The translations under genes were made by a program, and so were the position numbers. Below the pieces are notes generated by a model. It was not told the DNA's origin and did not search any database. It was given only the letters and a program-made list of their open reading frames with translations. Shown here one piece after another: positions 55,293 through 63,505 of a stretch of 64,000 nt of DNA. The stretch is from Sphingobacterium athyrii (lineage in GTDB: Bacteria; Bacteroidota; Bacteroidia; Sphingobacteriales; Sphingobacteriaceae), in contig NZ_QCXX01000002.1 of assembly GCF_003071065.1 (NCBI RefSeq), positions 806,001-870,000 on the forward strand, in the 5' to 3' direction. Each line of letters opens with the position of its first letter. Within the stretch, counting starts at the first letter, position 1.

Positions 55293-55862
55293 ATGAAAAT
55301 GCAAAGAAATATAAGAGCAAAAATTGTATTCACCTTTGTGATGGTGGTATGCTTTAGTTTTGCGGCATGCAGTCAGCAAGAAAAAGAAAAACAATCAGTA
55401 AACGCCGTTGAAGGGGAACAAGTAAGGGAGGACAACACATCGGCTTCTGGACCGGATGTCACTTTCACGAATGAAAATGGTGATGCAGTGTCATTACAGT
55501 CCCTGAAAGGAAAGGTTGTTTTTATTAATTTTTGGGCTACCTGGTGTCCGCCTTGTATACATGAAATGCCTTCTATTAATAAGCTTAAAAAAGATTATGA
55601 GGGCAACAGCAATATCATATTTTTGATGGTAGATGTAGACGGAAAAATGGAGAAGTCAAAAGCATTTATGAAAAAGAATAATTACGACTTACAAGTATAT
55701 ATCCCTAAGAGCAGTATTCCAACCGAATTTTTGGGCAGAGCAATTCCTACAACAGTGATACTAGACAAGGAAGGGCAAATGATCAGCAGGATCGAAGGAG
55801 GAAGGGATTACAGCAGTCCCGAAATTGCTCAAGCGCTCAATGAATTGATCGAAAGTAACTAG
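55293..55862 (+). CDS. TlpA-type thioredoxin-like lipoprotein
   Basis: 189 residues, lipoprotein (FAACSQQ, Cys near residue 27). Redoxin domain with GKVVFINFWATWCPPCIHEM: active site WCPPC near residues 86-90, IIFLMVDVDGKMEKSKAFMK, and the cis-Pro in GRAIPTTVILDKEGQM. Periplasmic thiol-disulfide reductase. Starts 13 bases after the adaptor, so it belongs to the efflux operon. Confidence 0.92.
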   Translation: MKMQRNIRAKIVFTFVMVVCFSFAACSQQEKEKQSVNAVEGEQVREDNTSASGPDVTFTNENGDAVSLQSLKGKVVFINFWATWCPPCIHEMPSINKLKKDYEGNSNIIFLMVDVDGKMEKSKAFMKKNNYDLQVYIPKSSIPTEFLGRAIPTTVILDKEGQMISRIEGGRDYSSPEIAQALNELIESN

Positions 55863-55885
55863 GAAAGAATCCCTAATTTTTAAAT

Positions 55886-56521
55886 ATGAAGTATATGGCA
55901 GATAACAAAGATCTTCGAAAAGAAAAGCGACACACAAATATCCTTTGGGAAAGCATCAAAAAGAACGGTTTCACTGTTTTTATGGGCATTCTCCTAGTCA
56001 CCTTATTTGTTAGCCCTGATGCGAAATCATGGATGCTTCAACAATTGATGAAGACTGGAATTTTCAATGCCAGTTTGGAAAAGAAAGAAGCTGCTGCGAT
56101 AGCAGAGTCGACTGCTGACTTTGAGTTCAAAGATCAGCATGGGCTTGTGCAGCATGCATCCTCCCTACGCGGAAAAGTGGTATTTATTAATTTTTGGGCT
56201 TCCTGGTGTCCACCTTGCAGGGCGGAATTTCCCTCCATTGAGTTCCTGTATTCCAAATTTAAAGACCATCCACAGGTTTTCTTTTTGACCATTAATGAAG
56301 ATGACGATATCGCTGCGGCAAATGCCTATCTCAAAAAAGAAAAGTTTTCGATACCGTTTTTCAAAGCAACAGGTCCTATTCCCCATGTTATCTACAATGG
56401 GGCTTTGCCTACAACAGTTGTACTGGATAAGAACGGTAAGATTAGGTTCCATCACGAAGGTTTTGCAGATTACAGTTCGGATACATTTGTAAAACAACTG
56501 GAAGAATTGATAAAGGAGTAG
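55886..56521 (+). CDS. TlpA-type thioredoxin-like membrane-anchored protein
   Basis: 211 residues. An uncleaved N-terminal helix (FTVFMGILLVTLFVSPDA) anchors a redoxin domain with GKVVFINFWASWCPPCRAEF, active site CPPC near residues 108-111, VFFLTINEDDDIAAANAYL and the cis-Pro in NGALPTTVVLDKNGKI. Paralogue of the preceding protein. Starts at 55886 or the ATG at 55895, 23 bases after its neighbour. Likely the last gene of the efflux operon. Confidence 0.92.
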   Translation: MKYMADNKDLRKEKRHTNILWESIKKNGFTVFMGILLVTLFVSPDAKSWMLQQLMKTGIFNASLEKKEAAAIAESTADFEFKDQHGLVQHASSLRGKVVFINFWASWCPPCRAEFPSIEFLYSKFKDHPQVFFLTINEDDDIAAANAYLKKEKFSIPFFKATGPIPHVIYNGALPTTVVLDKNGKIRFHHEGFADYSSDTFVKQLEELIKE

Positions 56522-56592
56522 CTTGTAACATGAAATTTGTCAGTTGGTTAACTGTTAATTCCTTAACTTTCAATTGACATGGTTTATTGAGG

Positions 56593-56790
56593 TTATGGAT
56601 ACGATACCAGCTGGAGATTATTATTTCGCAGCACTTATTACGATGCTCTTAAGTGATGGAGATCCACAGCAAGCTTTAGATTTTGCAAGCGTAGAGGGTG
56701 CTATTGAGGCAAACAACCCTGGAGCCAATCCTAAAATAAAACCTGCTGCGATAGCCGAATTTTTAACAAAAGATGCTTCAATAATCATAA
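56593..56790 (+). pseudogene. C-terminal relic of a PfkB-family sugar kinase (fructokinase-like)
   Basis: In the frame from 56574, the sequence VMDTIPAGDYYFAALITMLL corresponds to the anion-hole/catalytic Asp motif DTxGAGD of PfkB kinases, with Gly changed to Pro, and continues with DPQQALDFASVEGAIEANNP and GANPKIKPAAIAEFLTK, the last helices of fructokinases. The 230 or so upstream residues are absent, and the stop is lost; the frame runs on into the crp gene. A strong terminator, presumably the original one, follows at 56791. Confidence 0.78.
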
Positions 56791-56829
56791 TTAATAAAAA
56801 AGACTGCCTAAAGCAGTCTTTTTTATTAA
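56791..56829 (+). terminator. Strong bidirectional terminator
   Basis: TTAATAAAAAAGACTGC (56791-56807) pairs perfectly with GCAGTCTTTTTTATTAA (56813-56829) around a 5-base loop. Works as a terminator for the efflux operon/kinase relic on the plus strand and, because A-runs and T-runs flank it symmetrically, for the crp-like gene on the minus strand. Confidence 0.92.
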
Positions 56830-56911
56830 TTATCCTTGAATTATTTCTATTTGATAGGAGGTTGTATATGTTTGCACATATCCGATGTCAGGGTGATCTG
56901 GCAAATAGACA

Positions 56912-57478
56912 TTACCGCGCTTTTCTTGATCTGATACGACTTAGAGTCTCTTTTGTAATACCTAAATAGTTGGCCAGAAGATGTTGTGGTAACTTCAGAA
57001 CGCTCTCTGGCATGGTATTCATAAGATCCTCGTAGCGTTTCTGTGGAGAATGATACATGAGAGATATGAGTCTTTCATGATGCCTACAGAATTCAGTTTC
57101 AGCAATTGTTCTGCCGATCTTCTGATAAACCATATCCTGATCGAACAATGCCAGTACTCTTTCGGTTGGAAGGCAGGCCACCCGGGAAGACTGGTTGGCA
57201 ATAATTTCAAAAGATGCTGGTTTGGATTGTAAAATACCATAGTAATCTGATATAAATTCATTTTCTACGGAGAAATCAAATGTTCTATCGTTGTCATCCA
57301 TATCAATGATATATCTAAAGCTGCCCTGAATTACAAAACCGATAACGCTGCAGGGATCTCCTTTCAAAAGAAATTTTTCATTCTTTTTATAATTGCGGAT
57401 CTCAACGAGTTCCGCAATTTCATCTCGGTGTCTTTGATTCAGGGAGATCATGCTTTCAAGGACATTAAAAAGTTCCAT
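56912..57478 (-). CDS. Crp/Fnr-family transcriptional regulator
   Basis: 188 residues. Cyclic-nucleotide-binding-like beta-barrel (YKKNEKFLLKGDPCSVIGFV and FRYIIDMDDNDRTFDFSVEN), a dimerisation helix around RTIAETEFCRHHERLISLMY, and a helix-turn-helix with LPQHLLANYLGITKETLSRI. No Fe-S Cys cluster is seen. The Bacteroidota members often answer nutrient or redox signals. Faces away from the beta-barrel gene at 57643; a palindrome lies between them. Confidence 0.9.
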   Translation of the reverse strand: MELFNVLESMISLNQRHRDEIAELVEIRNYKKNEKFLLKGDPCSVIGFVIQGSFRYIIDMDDNDRTFDFSVENEFISDYYGILQSKPASFEIIANQSSRVACLPTERVLALFDQDMVYQKIGRTIAETEFCRHHERLISLMYHSPQKRYEDLMNTMPESVLKLPQHLLANYLGITKETLSRIRSRKAR

Positions 57479-57519
57479 AGCGTGTTTATTTCTTTAATTA
57501 TTGATTACGATCAACGTTT

Positions 57520-57549
57520 GGTGCAGATTAAATTATCCAAATTTGCACC
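57520..57549. promoter_or_regulatory. Imperfect palindrome between the crp-like gene and the barrel gene
   Basis: GGTGCAGATTA (57520-57530) and AAATTTGCACC (57539-57549) are 11-base arms with two mismatches. It lies 42 bases upstream of the crp-like start and is the only symmetric site in the divergent intergenic region, a candidate autoregulatory operator. Confidence 0.5.
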
Positions 57550-57642
57550 GCTAGATCAGTATTGCCCATTCAGCAATACTAAAAAGGGCCTTTGGGCAGA
57601 TTGATAGCGCAAAAATAAACGATTTTAAGTATAGTCAAATCT

Positions 57643-58551
57643 ATGAGCGAGAAAATAAGATGCATTCCGAAACTACGAAGGAGTAAAATATTGCTTTTGC
57701 TCATCATAGTCCCACTTTATGTCGATGCTCAGGAATCAGAGTTTTTCTCCTCAACTTATTCCAGTGTAGCAAGATCAAAACTCGAGCATGGTGATCAACT
57801 GGGTGTTGGAGTTGTTGATATTAACTTGATAACGCCGACGATCAAAATGGGTGAACACACCAAGCTAAATAATATGTTTGCCTATAGATCTCTGAATTAT
57901 AATCAGGAATCACGCAGTGAAAAAGGTCTCCATTTTCCAGGTAATCTTAGTGATATTCAATATGCTTTACTGATCAGACAAAAGCTAAACGATCGCTGGA
58001 ATCTTGTTGTTGTCCCTCAACTTATTGTCCGGTCTGATTTTAAGAGCAGTTTTGGAAGTCGCGATTTTTTTCCAGCGCTGGCTGCGGTGGCTATGCATCA
58101 ATCGGGAAAACATGAAGGCTTGCAATGGGGATATGGTGCTTCTTACAGCAGAGATTTTACGAAAAATACATTTACACCGCTTTTTGCAGTTACTTATTCC
58201 TCTCCCGACTATCGAATCGACATGATGCTTCCCATTAAAGCCCAATTTGTCATGACGCCCAGTAAGTCCTGGGAATATGGGATTGATGCCAATTTTGAAA
58301 CAGGCATTTACAATATAGGTACAAAAAATGATGTTGGTGCTCACAATGCAAGGGTGATCAATATACCGGTTGGTTTGACTGCAGCTGCAAAAATATCGGG
58401 CATGTTTTGGGTCAAAGCAAAAGTAGGCATGCAATTTATGAGGGAGTATGATTTTCTAGATAGCAGTTATCAGGTCCTGAAAGGTCAGGGAGGCAGTATG
58501 GAATCGTCAGCATATGCCTCTATCGGGATAAGTTTGCGACTGAAGGAATAG
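57643..58551 (+). CDS. DUF6268-like outer-membrane beta-barrel protein
   Basis: 302 residues. A signal-like segment (SKILLLLIIVPLYVDAQES) precedes alternating strands: GVGVVDINLITPTIKMGEH, NRWNLVVVPQLIVRSDFK-like text, and the final strand SSAYASIGISLRLKE. The layout fits the DUF6268 barrel family; ligand unknown. Stops 20 bases before the convergent pectate lyase gene. Confidence 0.72.
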   Translation: MSEKIRCIPKLRRSKILLLLIIVPLYVDAQESEFFSSTYSSVARSKLEHGDQLGVGVVDINLITPTIKMGEHTKLNNMFAYRSLNYNQESRSEKGLHFPGNLSDIQYALLIRQKLNDRWNLVVVPQLIVRSDFKSSFGSRDFFPALAAVAMHQSGKHEGLQWGYGASYSRDFTKNTFTPLFAVTYSSPDYRIDMMLPIKAQFVMTPSKSWEYGIDANFETGIYNIGTKNDVGAHNARVINIPVGLTAAAKISGMFWVKAKVGMQFMREYDFLDSSYQVLKGQGGSMESSAYASIGISLRLKE

Positions 58552-58570
58552 CTTCGAACTTGCTACAAGC

Positions 58571-59953
58571 TTACCTGGTGTTGGACAACAATTCATTGAG
58601 GTATACCTCCAGCATGGTGTAGCCCGTTGCAGCGTAATGATTTCGGTCATCTGGCTCATTTGGATCAAGGCTATTTTTCTTTTCCCATTCATCAGGCATG
58701 CCATCCTGATCGGTGTCTAGCGGTGGAGGGAGTGTTGTGAGTAGGGGAAGACCTTTTACATCATTTGGAGAATCAATCAAACCTTTTTTACCATATGTAT
58801 AGGTGCCTGTCAGTACCTCTTGAGCAATTCTCTGATCAATGGCATCTCTAGAAAAAGAAGCTCCTGCACTGGCAACAACTAATGGATATGCATTTAAAGC
58901 CGTTTGTTGTGTTATCATTGGAGCAGGGAAAGCTGGAGATTTCGCCCTGTTTTTTACTTCCGATGCACCATTTACAAAGTCAATGCCACCTGCCCAATTA
59001 TCCTTGGTCACATCTGGCGAGCCAACAACAAAATTCCCTTCGGCATAGAGTGCGGTTTCATATACTTTGGAATCCTTTGGTGAATTATTTTTGACATCAG
59101 CTATTTCTGCATCGCTTAATTGAAAAATCCGTTGCGTGACCTTTTGTTCTGTTGCAGGTCCAGGCTTATAATAATTGTTGACCCAATTCATATAGGATGC
59201 TGTTCCATCATAACAGTTGTTAAATCCCCAGTTGTAGATGACATTATTTCTAAAGTCCACCTCACAATGTCTGCGACCCGTTACTTTTGGACTTCGGGAA
59301 CTGTGATGGGCATATAAATTGTGGTGAAAAGATTGACGTGTAGCACCAATGATTCCACCATAACCGTGAGAACCCTTTTTATGGAGGGAATTTTGAAGAC
59401 TCTCCGAGATCATGCACCATTGAACCGTCAACAAATCTACGTGATCACTCTGACAGGATAAGGTCTCATCTATAGACCAACTTGCCGATACATGATCCAA
59501 TATGATATTTTTGCCGCCAATGATACTGATTGCATCTGCCTGCTGACCGCTTTTATCTCCGAATCGTACGCGGATGTAACGAATGATAACATCGTCAGCC
59601 TTTATATAAAGTGAATTGCCTGCCAGGGTGATTCCACCACCTGGCGCTGTTTGGCCTGCAATGGTAAGATTAGAAGCATTAACAACGAGTTTTTTGGATA
59701 ATAGGATATTACCTGAAATGTCGAAGACAATGGTTCTTGGACCTCTAGCCGTTTCCAGACCATACCGCAGGGAGCCAGAACCATCATCATGGAGATTGGC
59801 TACATGATAAACATCTCCCAGTCTTCCTCCTGTGGCAAAACGACCATATCCTTCGGCACCGGGAAAGGCAGGTAGCTGGGCATTTGCAAAAAAAGAAAGA
59901 CAGCATAATAGGATGATCAAATAAGTTTGGGTGGCTATGGAGGTTTTTATCAT
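58571..59953 (-). CDS. Pectate lyase (PL1-type), secreted
   Basis: 460 residues with a signal peptide (YLIILLCCLSFFANAQ). Right-handed beta-helix lyase: LPAFPGAEGYGRFATGGRLG at the start, the coil LTIAGQTAPGGGITLAGNSL, NIILDHVSASWSIDETLSCQ holding Ca-binding Asp residues, and NLYAHHSSRSPKVTGRRHCE with the Arg used as the base in PL1 enzymes. Ends in a short extension with DTDQDGMPDEWEKKNSLDPN, a dockerin-like/thrombospondin type 3 Ca loop. Second gene of an operon with DUF6250 (57 bases apart). Confidence 0.93.
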   Translation of the reverse strand: MIKTSIATQTYLIILLCCLSFFANAQLPAFPGAEGYGRFATGGRLGDVYHVANLHDDGSGSLRYGLETARGPRTIVFDISGNILLSKKLVVNASNLTIAGQTAPGGGITLAGNSLYIKADDVIIRYIRVRFGDKSGQQADAISIIGGKNIILDHVSASWSIDETLSCQSDHVDLLTVQWCMISESLQNSLHKKGSHGYGGIIGATRQSFHHNLYAHHSSRSPKVTGRRHCEVDFRNNVIYNWGFNNCYDGTASYMNWVNNYYKPGPATEQKVTQRIFQLSDAEIADVKNNSPKDSKVYETALYAEGNFVVGSPDVTKDNWAGGIDFVNGASEVKNRAKSPAFPAPMITQQTALNAYPLVVASAGASFSRDAIDQRIAQEVLTGTYTYGKKGLIDSPNDVKGLPLLTTLPPPLDTDQDGMPDEWEKKNSLDPNEPDDRNHYAATGYTMLEVYLNELLSNTR

Positions 59954-60010
59954 TTCAGAATGTATAAGGGGTAATGGAAATGCGGATTACAGGTATATCA
60001 ATCATTCAGA

Positions 60011-60745
60011 TCACGGTCTTAACACACGAAAATTACTTATTTCATGCCTAGCGTGTGTTGATCTGAATCCGAAATAACCTTTTGTTAAAAGTTCTGGATC
60101 TGCAAAAGAGAAATACAGGACTCCATCTACTAAAAAACGGGTCATGCCGTTCGCGACTTCTATTATGATATGGTAGTTATGGTTGGGCTTGAGTAGATGA
60201 GATTTATCGGTATATTCATGTAATAATTTACGTTCACCGTTTCCCTGATATTTTCTGAATCTTGTCGTGGTATTTTTATTTCCACCCATACCAATATAAT
60301 AAAGACTTAATGAATCGTATTCAGAGAACTTTCCTCTCCGTGTGAACAGATCTTCATTTCTAGGATCAGTAGCCATCCAAAACTGATTCAGATCTGAGAG
60401 TCTGTCATTTATGCCATCGGCAATGACTACTTTCCAATCATACTCAATTCTAACGGGACCTGTAAGCTCATGCCTAAACCAAACAGTAACACCATAAGGT
60501 GCATTGATAACGAGTTTTTGATTTTCAGTAATTACCTTTGCTTGATTTCCCGGAAGCATTTCGACTTTCCAGTTCAGTGTATCTAATGGTTTATCAAAAC
60601 TATCTTGGTAAAGTATAGTTTGTTGCGCATTGCAAAGAAACGAGGTAAGGAGCAATAAAACTATTGATAAAGGGTAAGTAGAGAACTTAAACAAGCCGGA
60701 GGGAAATGTCGTTTTATTTCTGTGTGTACCGTTTAAGTGAACCAT
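60011..60745 (-). CDS. DUF6250-domain secreted protein (carbohydrate-binding/lectin fold)
   Basis: I start at ATG 60745; the frame runs 264 bases upstream, but that part lacks coding character. 244 residues: signal segment (LSIVLLLLTSFLCNAQQ) then a jelly-roll with LYQDSFDKPLDTLNWKVEML, YGVTVWFRHELTGPVRIEYD, and the closing GYFGFRSTHARHEISNFRVL. DUF6250 proteins are found with pectin-acting enzymes. Probably binds or cleaves a pectin fragment (inference). Confidence 0.87.
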   Translation of the reverse strand: MVHLNGTHRNKTTFPSGLFKFSTYPLSIVLLLLTSFLCNAQQTILYQDSFDKPLDTLNWKVEMLPGNQAKVITENQKLVINAPYGVTVWFRHELTGPVRIEYDWKVVIADGINDRLSDLNQFWMATDPRNEDLFTRRGKFSEYDSLSLYYIGMGGNKNTTTRFRKYQGNGERKLLHEYTDKSHLLKPNHNYHIIIEVANGMTRFLVDGVLYFSFADPELLTKGYFGFRSTHARHEISNFRVLRP

Positions 60746-61193
60746 AGTGAAAGTTATATAAAGCAATTTACAAAATTTATAAATTGATCTGTTTACATAA
60801 ATATAGTAAAAGCTAAAATAAATTGCTATTGTGATCACTTTATCATCCACCATAACTCTTGATTCATCTCTCGTCTTGTGTTGATGGTATACTGAGAAAC
60901 ACTTATTTATTGTAATTTTATATGAAATATAATCAAAGGAGTCTTTTGAACATTTGATCAATAAATTGAACGAGGTTGAGCACGGTGTAGTGTTTTGAAG
61001 ATAGGGCATGTAACATCTTTTTATAGTAGAACCGTACCCGAATGTTTTGATATTGTTTCAGATTTAATAAATTGTGCGTATCATTAAGAGCGATTGACTG
61101 CTGTGTTTATTATATTTTTTTTGCGCAGCAATCCAAGAACGTAATTAAGATTCTCTTTGACTTGGCTTATAAATTAACTTTTGTTGTGTTGAA
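60746..61193. other. Divergent intergenic region
   Basis: 448 AT-rich bases between the DUF6250 gene and the AraC gene. No gene is recognised; a long open minus-strand frame here lacks coding character. It holds two opposite promoters I could not locate exactly. Confidence 0.4.
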
Positions 61194-61991
61194 TTGTCCA
61201 TTAATAATTTAATTAATTTAATTTTTTGCTGTCTTTTGAAAACTGATTTGGAATATATCTCTTTGCCACCGCAAGAATGCCTGAGCCACCTTATTGAAAG
61301 TATATGGATGGTAAGAAATCATTCTGAGGACCGTACGGAATCCATAATTCTTCCTGACGGAAAGATCGATCTTTTCTTATTTCTGGATGATGGTGTAAAT
61401 TTTGAAATTTTTATAGGAGGAATATGTAATAAACCCATAGTAAAACATCCTTTTCCCAAATCGGTAATGTTTGCCATCAGTTTTTATCCCATGGCTGCGG
61501 AATACGTATTTAAGCGTTCCTTTTCAGACTTCCTTAATAAAAAAATTATTTTACCACCTGGTTATATGGGCTTCTACAGAGAGGATATGCAAAATTTTGA
61601 AGGCTTCTACAGGAAAGCATGTGTTACCATGCAGCGAATAGTAACAGATCCGATCGATACTCGTAAGGTCAAGCTGTTTGATCTGATTAATCGTTCAAAG
61701 GGAGAAACTAAAGTTGAGGCCATTGCATCAGAAATCGGATGGAGTAGTCGAGAAATAAACCGATACTTCAGGAAATGGCTAGGGATAACTTTAAAAACCT
61801 ACATTGACATTATCAAATTCTGCAATTCACTCAAACAGGTAAAAAGCGGACACTTTTATCCCGAATTAAGTTATGCGGACCAATCACACTTTATAAGAAC
61901 AGTGAAGAAATTTTCGGGAACTAGACCAACTGTTTTAGGAAAAAATGAAAATGACCGATTTATCCAATTGACAACATTATCTGATGATTAA
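61194..61991 (+). CDS. AraC-family regulator with DUF6597-like N-terminal domain
   Basis: 265 residues if started at TTG 61194; a second TTG at 61236 (before KTDLEYISLPP) is equally possible. DUF6597-like part: LPPQECLSHLIESIWMVRNH and SIILPDGKIDLFLFLDDGVN. C-terminal helix-turn-helix: TKVEAIASEIGWSSREINRY and LSYADQSHFIRTVKKFSGTR. Located 34 bases before the glyoxalase-fold gene, probably one unit. Confidence 0.86.
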   Translation: MSINNLINLIFCCLLKTDLEYISLPPQECLSHLIESIWMVRNHSEDRTESIILPDGKIDLFLFLDDGVNFEIFIGGICNKPIVKHPFPKSVMFAISFYPMAAEYVFKRSFSDFLNKKIILPPGYMGFYREDMQNFEGFYRKACVTMQRIVTDPIDTRKVKLFDLINRSKGETKVEAIASEIGWSSREINRYFRKWLGITLKTYIDIIKFCNSLKQVKSGHFYPELSYADQSHFIRTVKKFSGTRPTVLGKNENDRFIQLTTLSDD

Positions 61992-62025
61992 TTTTGTTTT
62001 GTAAAATAAACAAGACTTAATTAAA

Positions 62026-62397
62026 ATGGAATTAAATCACATTAATCTGGTTGTAAGAGATGTCGATAAAGCTGTTGAACTATTCAGTACACATATGGGC
62101 TTTGAACTTATAATCAATCGCAATAGTAAGATGGCTGTTATGGAAAATAACAAAAAATTTGCATTGGTAATTTGGGGACAGGTAATGAATAACGAAGAAA
62201 AAGAACCGGATTATCCGAAGAATTTTCACATTGGATTTTATCAGGAGGATGAAAATTCAGTATACCACGTTTATGATAAAATTAAAGATGAATTATATCT
62301 AAGAGTTGAAGATGTCCCAAAAAAAATGCGGAATACCTTTGGTTTTTATTTTTATTTTGAGAATCTGATGATTGAGATAAGTGTAAACCCATTTTAG
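62026..62397 (+). CDS. VOC-superfamily (glyoxalase/bleomycin-resistance fold) protein
   Basis: 123 residues of the vicinal-oxygen-chelate fold. Seen: LNHINLVVRDVDKAVELFST with the first metal-ligand His, MAVMENNKKFALVIWG, and the closing strand FYFYFENLMIEISVNPF with a Glu. Could be an antibiotic-binding or dioxygenase-like protein. Follows the AraC gene closely. Confidence 0.88.
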   Translation: MELNHINLVVRDVDKAVELFSTHMGFELIINRNSKMAVMENNKKFALVIWGQVMNNEEKEPDYPKNFHIGFYQEDENSVYHVYDKIKDELYLRVEDVPKKMRNTFGFYFYFENLMIEISVNPF

Positions 62398-62512
62398 TTA
62401 TCAAGTAGAATTGAATCCTTATTGTCGGGCAGGTCGGATTAGCCGATCCTGTCCACTTGGTACTTAGAAACATACATATAATATTAATAAATATGAGATG
62501 TCAAGATCTCCT

Positions 62513-62608
62513 ATGATGCCATAAAAATTTGTATGTCCATTTTAAATGGAGAGTTAAATGGGTGCAACCTGTTACTTTTGGACTTTGTGAACTTCTATGG
62601 GAATAGAA
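62513..62608 (-). pseudogene. Short relic of a pectate lyase gene
   Basis: On the minus strand, FYSHRSSQSPKVTG followed by a His matches LYAHHSSRSPKVTGRRHCEV in the intact PL1 gene at 58571-59953, at the catalytic Arg region; the DNA also aligns (for example AGTCCAAAAGTAAC is identical). The remainder is missing. It lies alone in the 670-base gap between the glyoxalase-fold and MarR genes. Short, so moderate certainty. Confidence 0.6.
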
Positions 62609-63004
62609 ACTATCGAAAAATGCTTGTAAACATGCACATTTTGCTAAGTATATTACGGCTTCAAATCGGCTTTTAATATATTTTAAGCCGATTTCGATTA
62701 TTTCTCTAAACTGAGTTATTTTTTGAGATTTTTGATATTTCACCCAATTATGGGTAACAATTGGTTAGCTGATCTTGTTTAGTATTAGAGATACGACCCA
62801 GGATGTCGGATCGCCAATCCTTCAAATTTACCTGATGATGGAAATCCTACAATATGCTGTAAATCTCCAGGGGACTGGGTTAAACTAAATCACGCCTTTT
62901 TTCTTTTCCATATCCATTCTGATGTTAAAATGAAAACATCATTAAATGATATCGAATAGTTGTCAAGATGTATTAAAGCGGGTTTACGAAATTAGCTATA
63001 GCTG

Positions 63005-63034
63005 TTGCACGTATAAACAAAATGCTTATATTTG
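63005..63034 (+). promoter_or_regulatory. Promoter of the marR-like gene
   Basis: TTG at 63005-63007 and TATATTTG at 63027-63034 with a 19-base spacer: a near-ideal Bacteroidota promoter. The -7 box overlaps the start of the palindrome 63030-63067, so repressor binding there would block transcription. Confidence 0.8.
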
Positions 63035-63067
63035 CAATATACTTGACTAATCAAGTATATTGCAAAT
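63030..63067. promoter_or_regulatory. Perfect 17-bp-arm palindrome, MarR operator
   Basis: ATTTGCAATATACTTGA (63030-63046) and its exact reverse complement TCAAGTATATTGCAAAT (63051-63067) flank CTAA. The element ends 6 bases before the MarR start, a position suited to autorepression. The inner ATACTTGA/TCAAGTAT half-sites resemble MarR-type operators. Confidence 0.85.
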
Positions 63068-63073
63068 AGTAGA

Positions 63074-63490
63074 ATGAAAGAAATAAGTACAATTCTGAAT
63101 ATTTTAAAGGTTCAATCTGTCATTACGAAGAAGTTTGACGGTTTAAGTCTTCATGGTATTAGCCTTACCGACTATATGATCCTGTATATTTTAAGTAGTG
63201 CACCTGGTAACCGTTTAAAAAGAATTGATCTTGCTGAGAATACAGGTTTAACCGCCTCTGGCATTACGCGGATTATTTTGCCAATGGAAAAAATGGGACT
63301 TGTAGAGAAAGAAAATAGTGATAGGGATGCGAGGGTGAGTTATGTAAAACTCACTTCTGCCGGAGAAAGAATTTTTACAGAAGCTACCACTACAGCAGGA
63401 TATATATCCAAAAAGCTATTAGAAGGAATTATAACGGAAGATCTAAGTGTTTTCGCCGGACAATTGAAAATTTTAGGAGGCGATCTTTAA
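63074..63490 (+). CDS. MarR-family transcriptional regulator
   Basis: 138 residues, winged-helix MarR dimer. Seen: LSLHGISLTDYMILYILSSA, the recognition helix region IDLAENTGLTASGITRIILP, and the wing MGLVEKENSDRDARVSYVKL. Starts with ATG 63074, 6 bases after the palindrome, and probably represses itself and the downstream genes. Typical ligands are phenolic or electrophilic compounds. Gap to next start 15 bases. Confidence 0.94.
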   Translation: MKEISTILNILKVQSVITKKFDGLSLHGISLTDYMILYILSSAPGNRLKRIDLAENTGLTASGITRIILPMEKMGLVEKENSDRDARVSYVKLTSAGERIFTEATTTAGYISKKLLEGIITEDLSVFAGQLKILGGDL

Positions 63491-63505
63491 ATTTAATGAA
63501 TGAAC

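Noticed and set aside
56574..56969. Open frame of 131 codons as an intact gene
   Set aside because: Its first half is the end of a PfkB kinase, and its second half reads through a terminator and into the antisense of the crp-like gene; better explained as a relic.
60746..61009. N-terminal extension of the DUF6250 protein (88 codons)
   Set aside because: The extra stretch is Lys/Tyr/Ile-rich non-coding-like sequence; a proper signal peptide follows the ATG at 60745.
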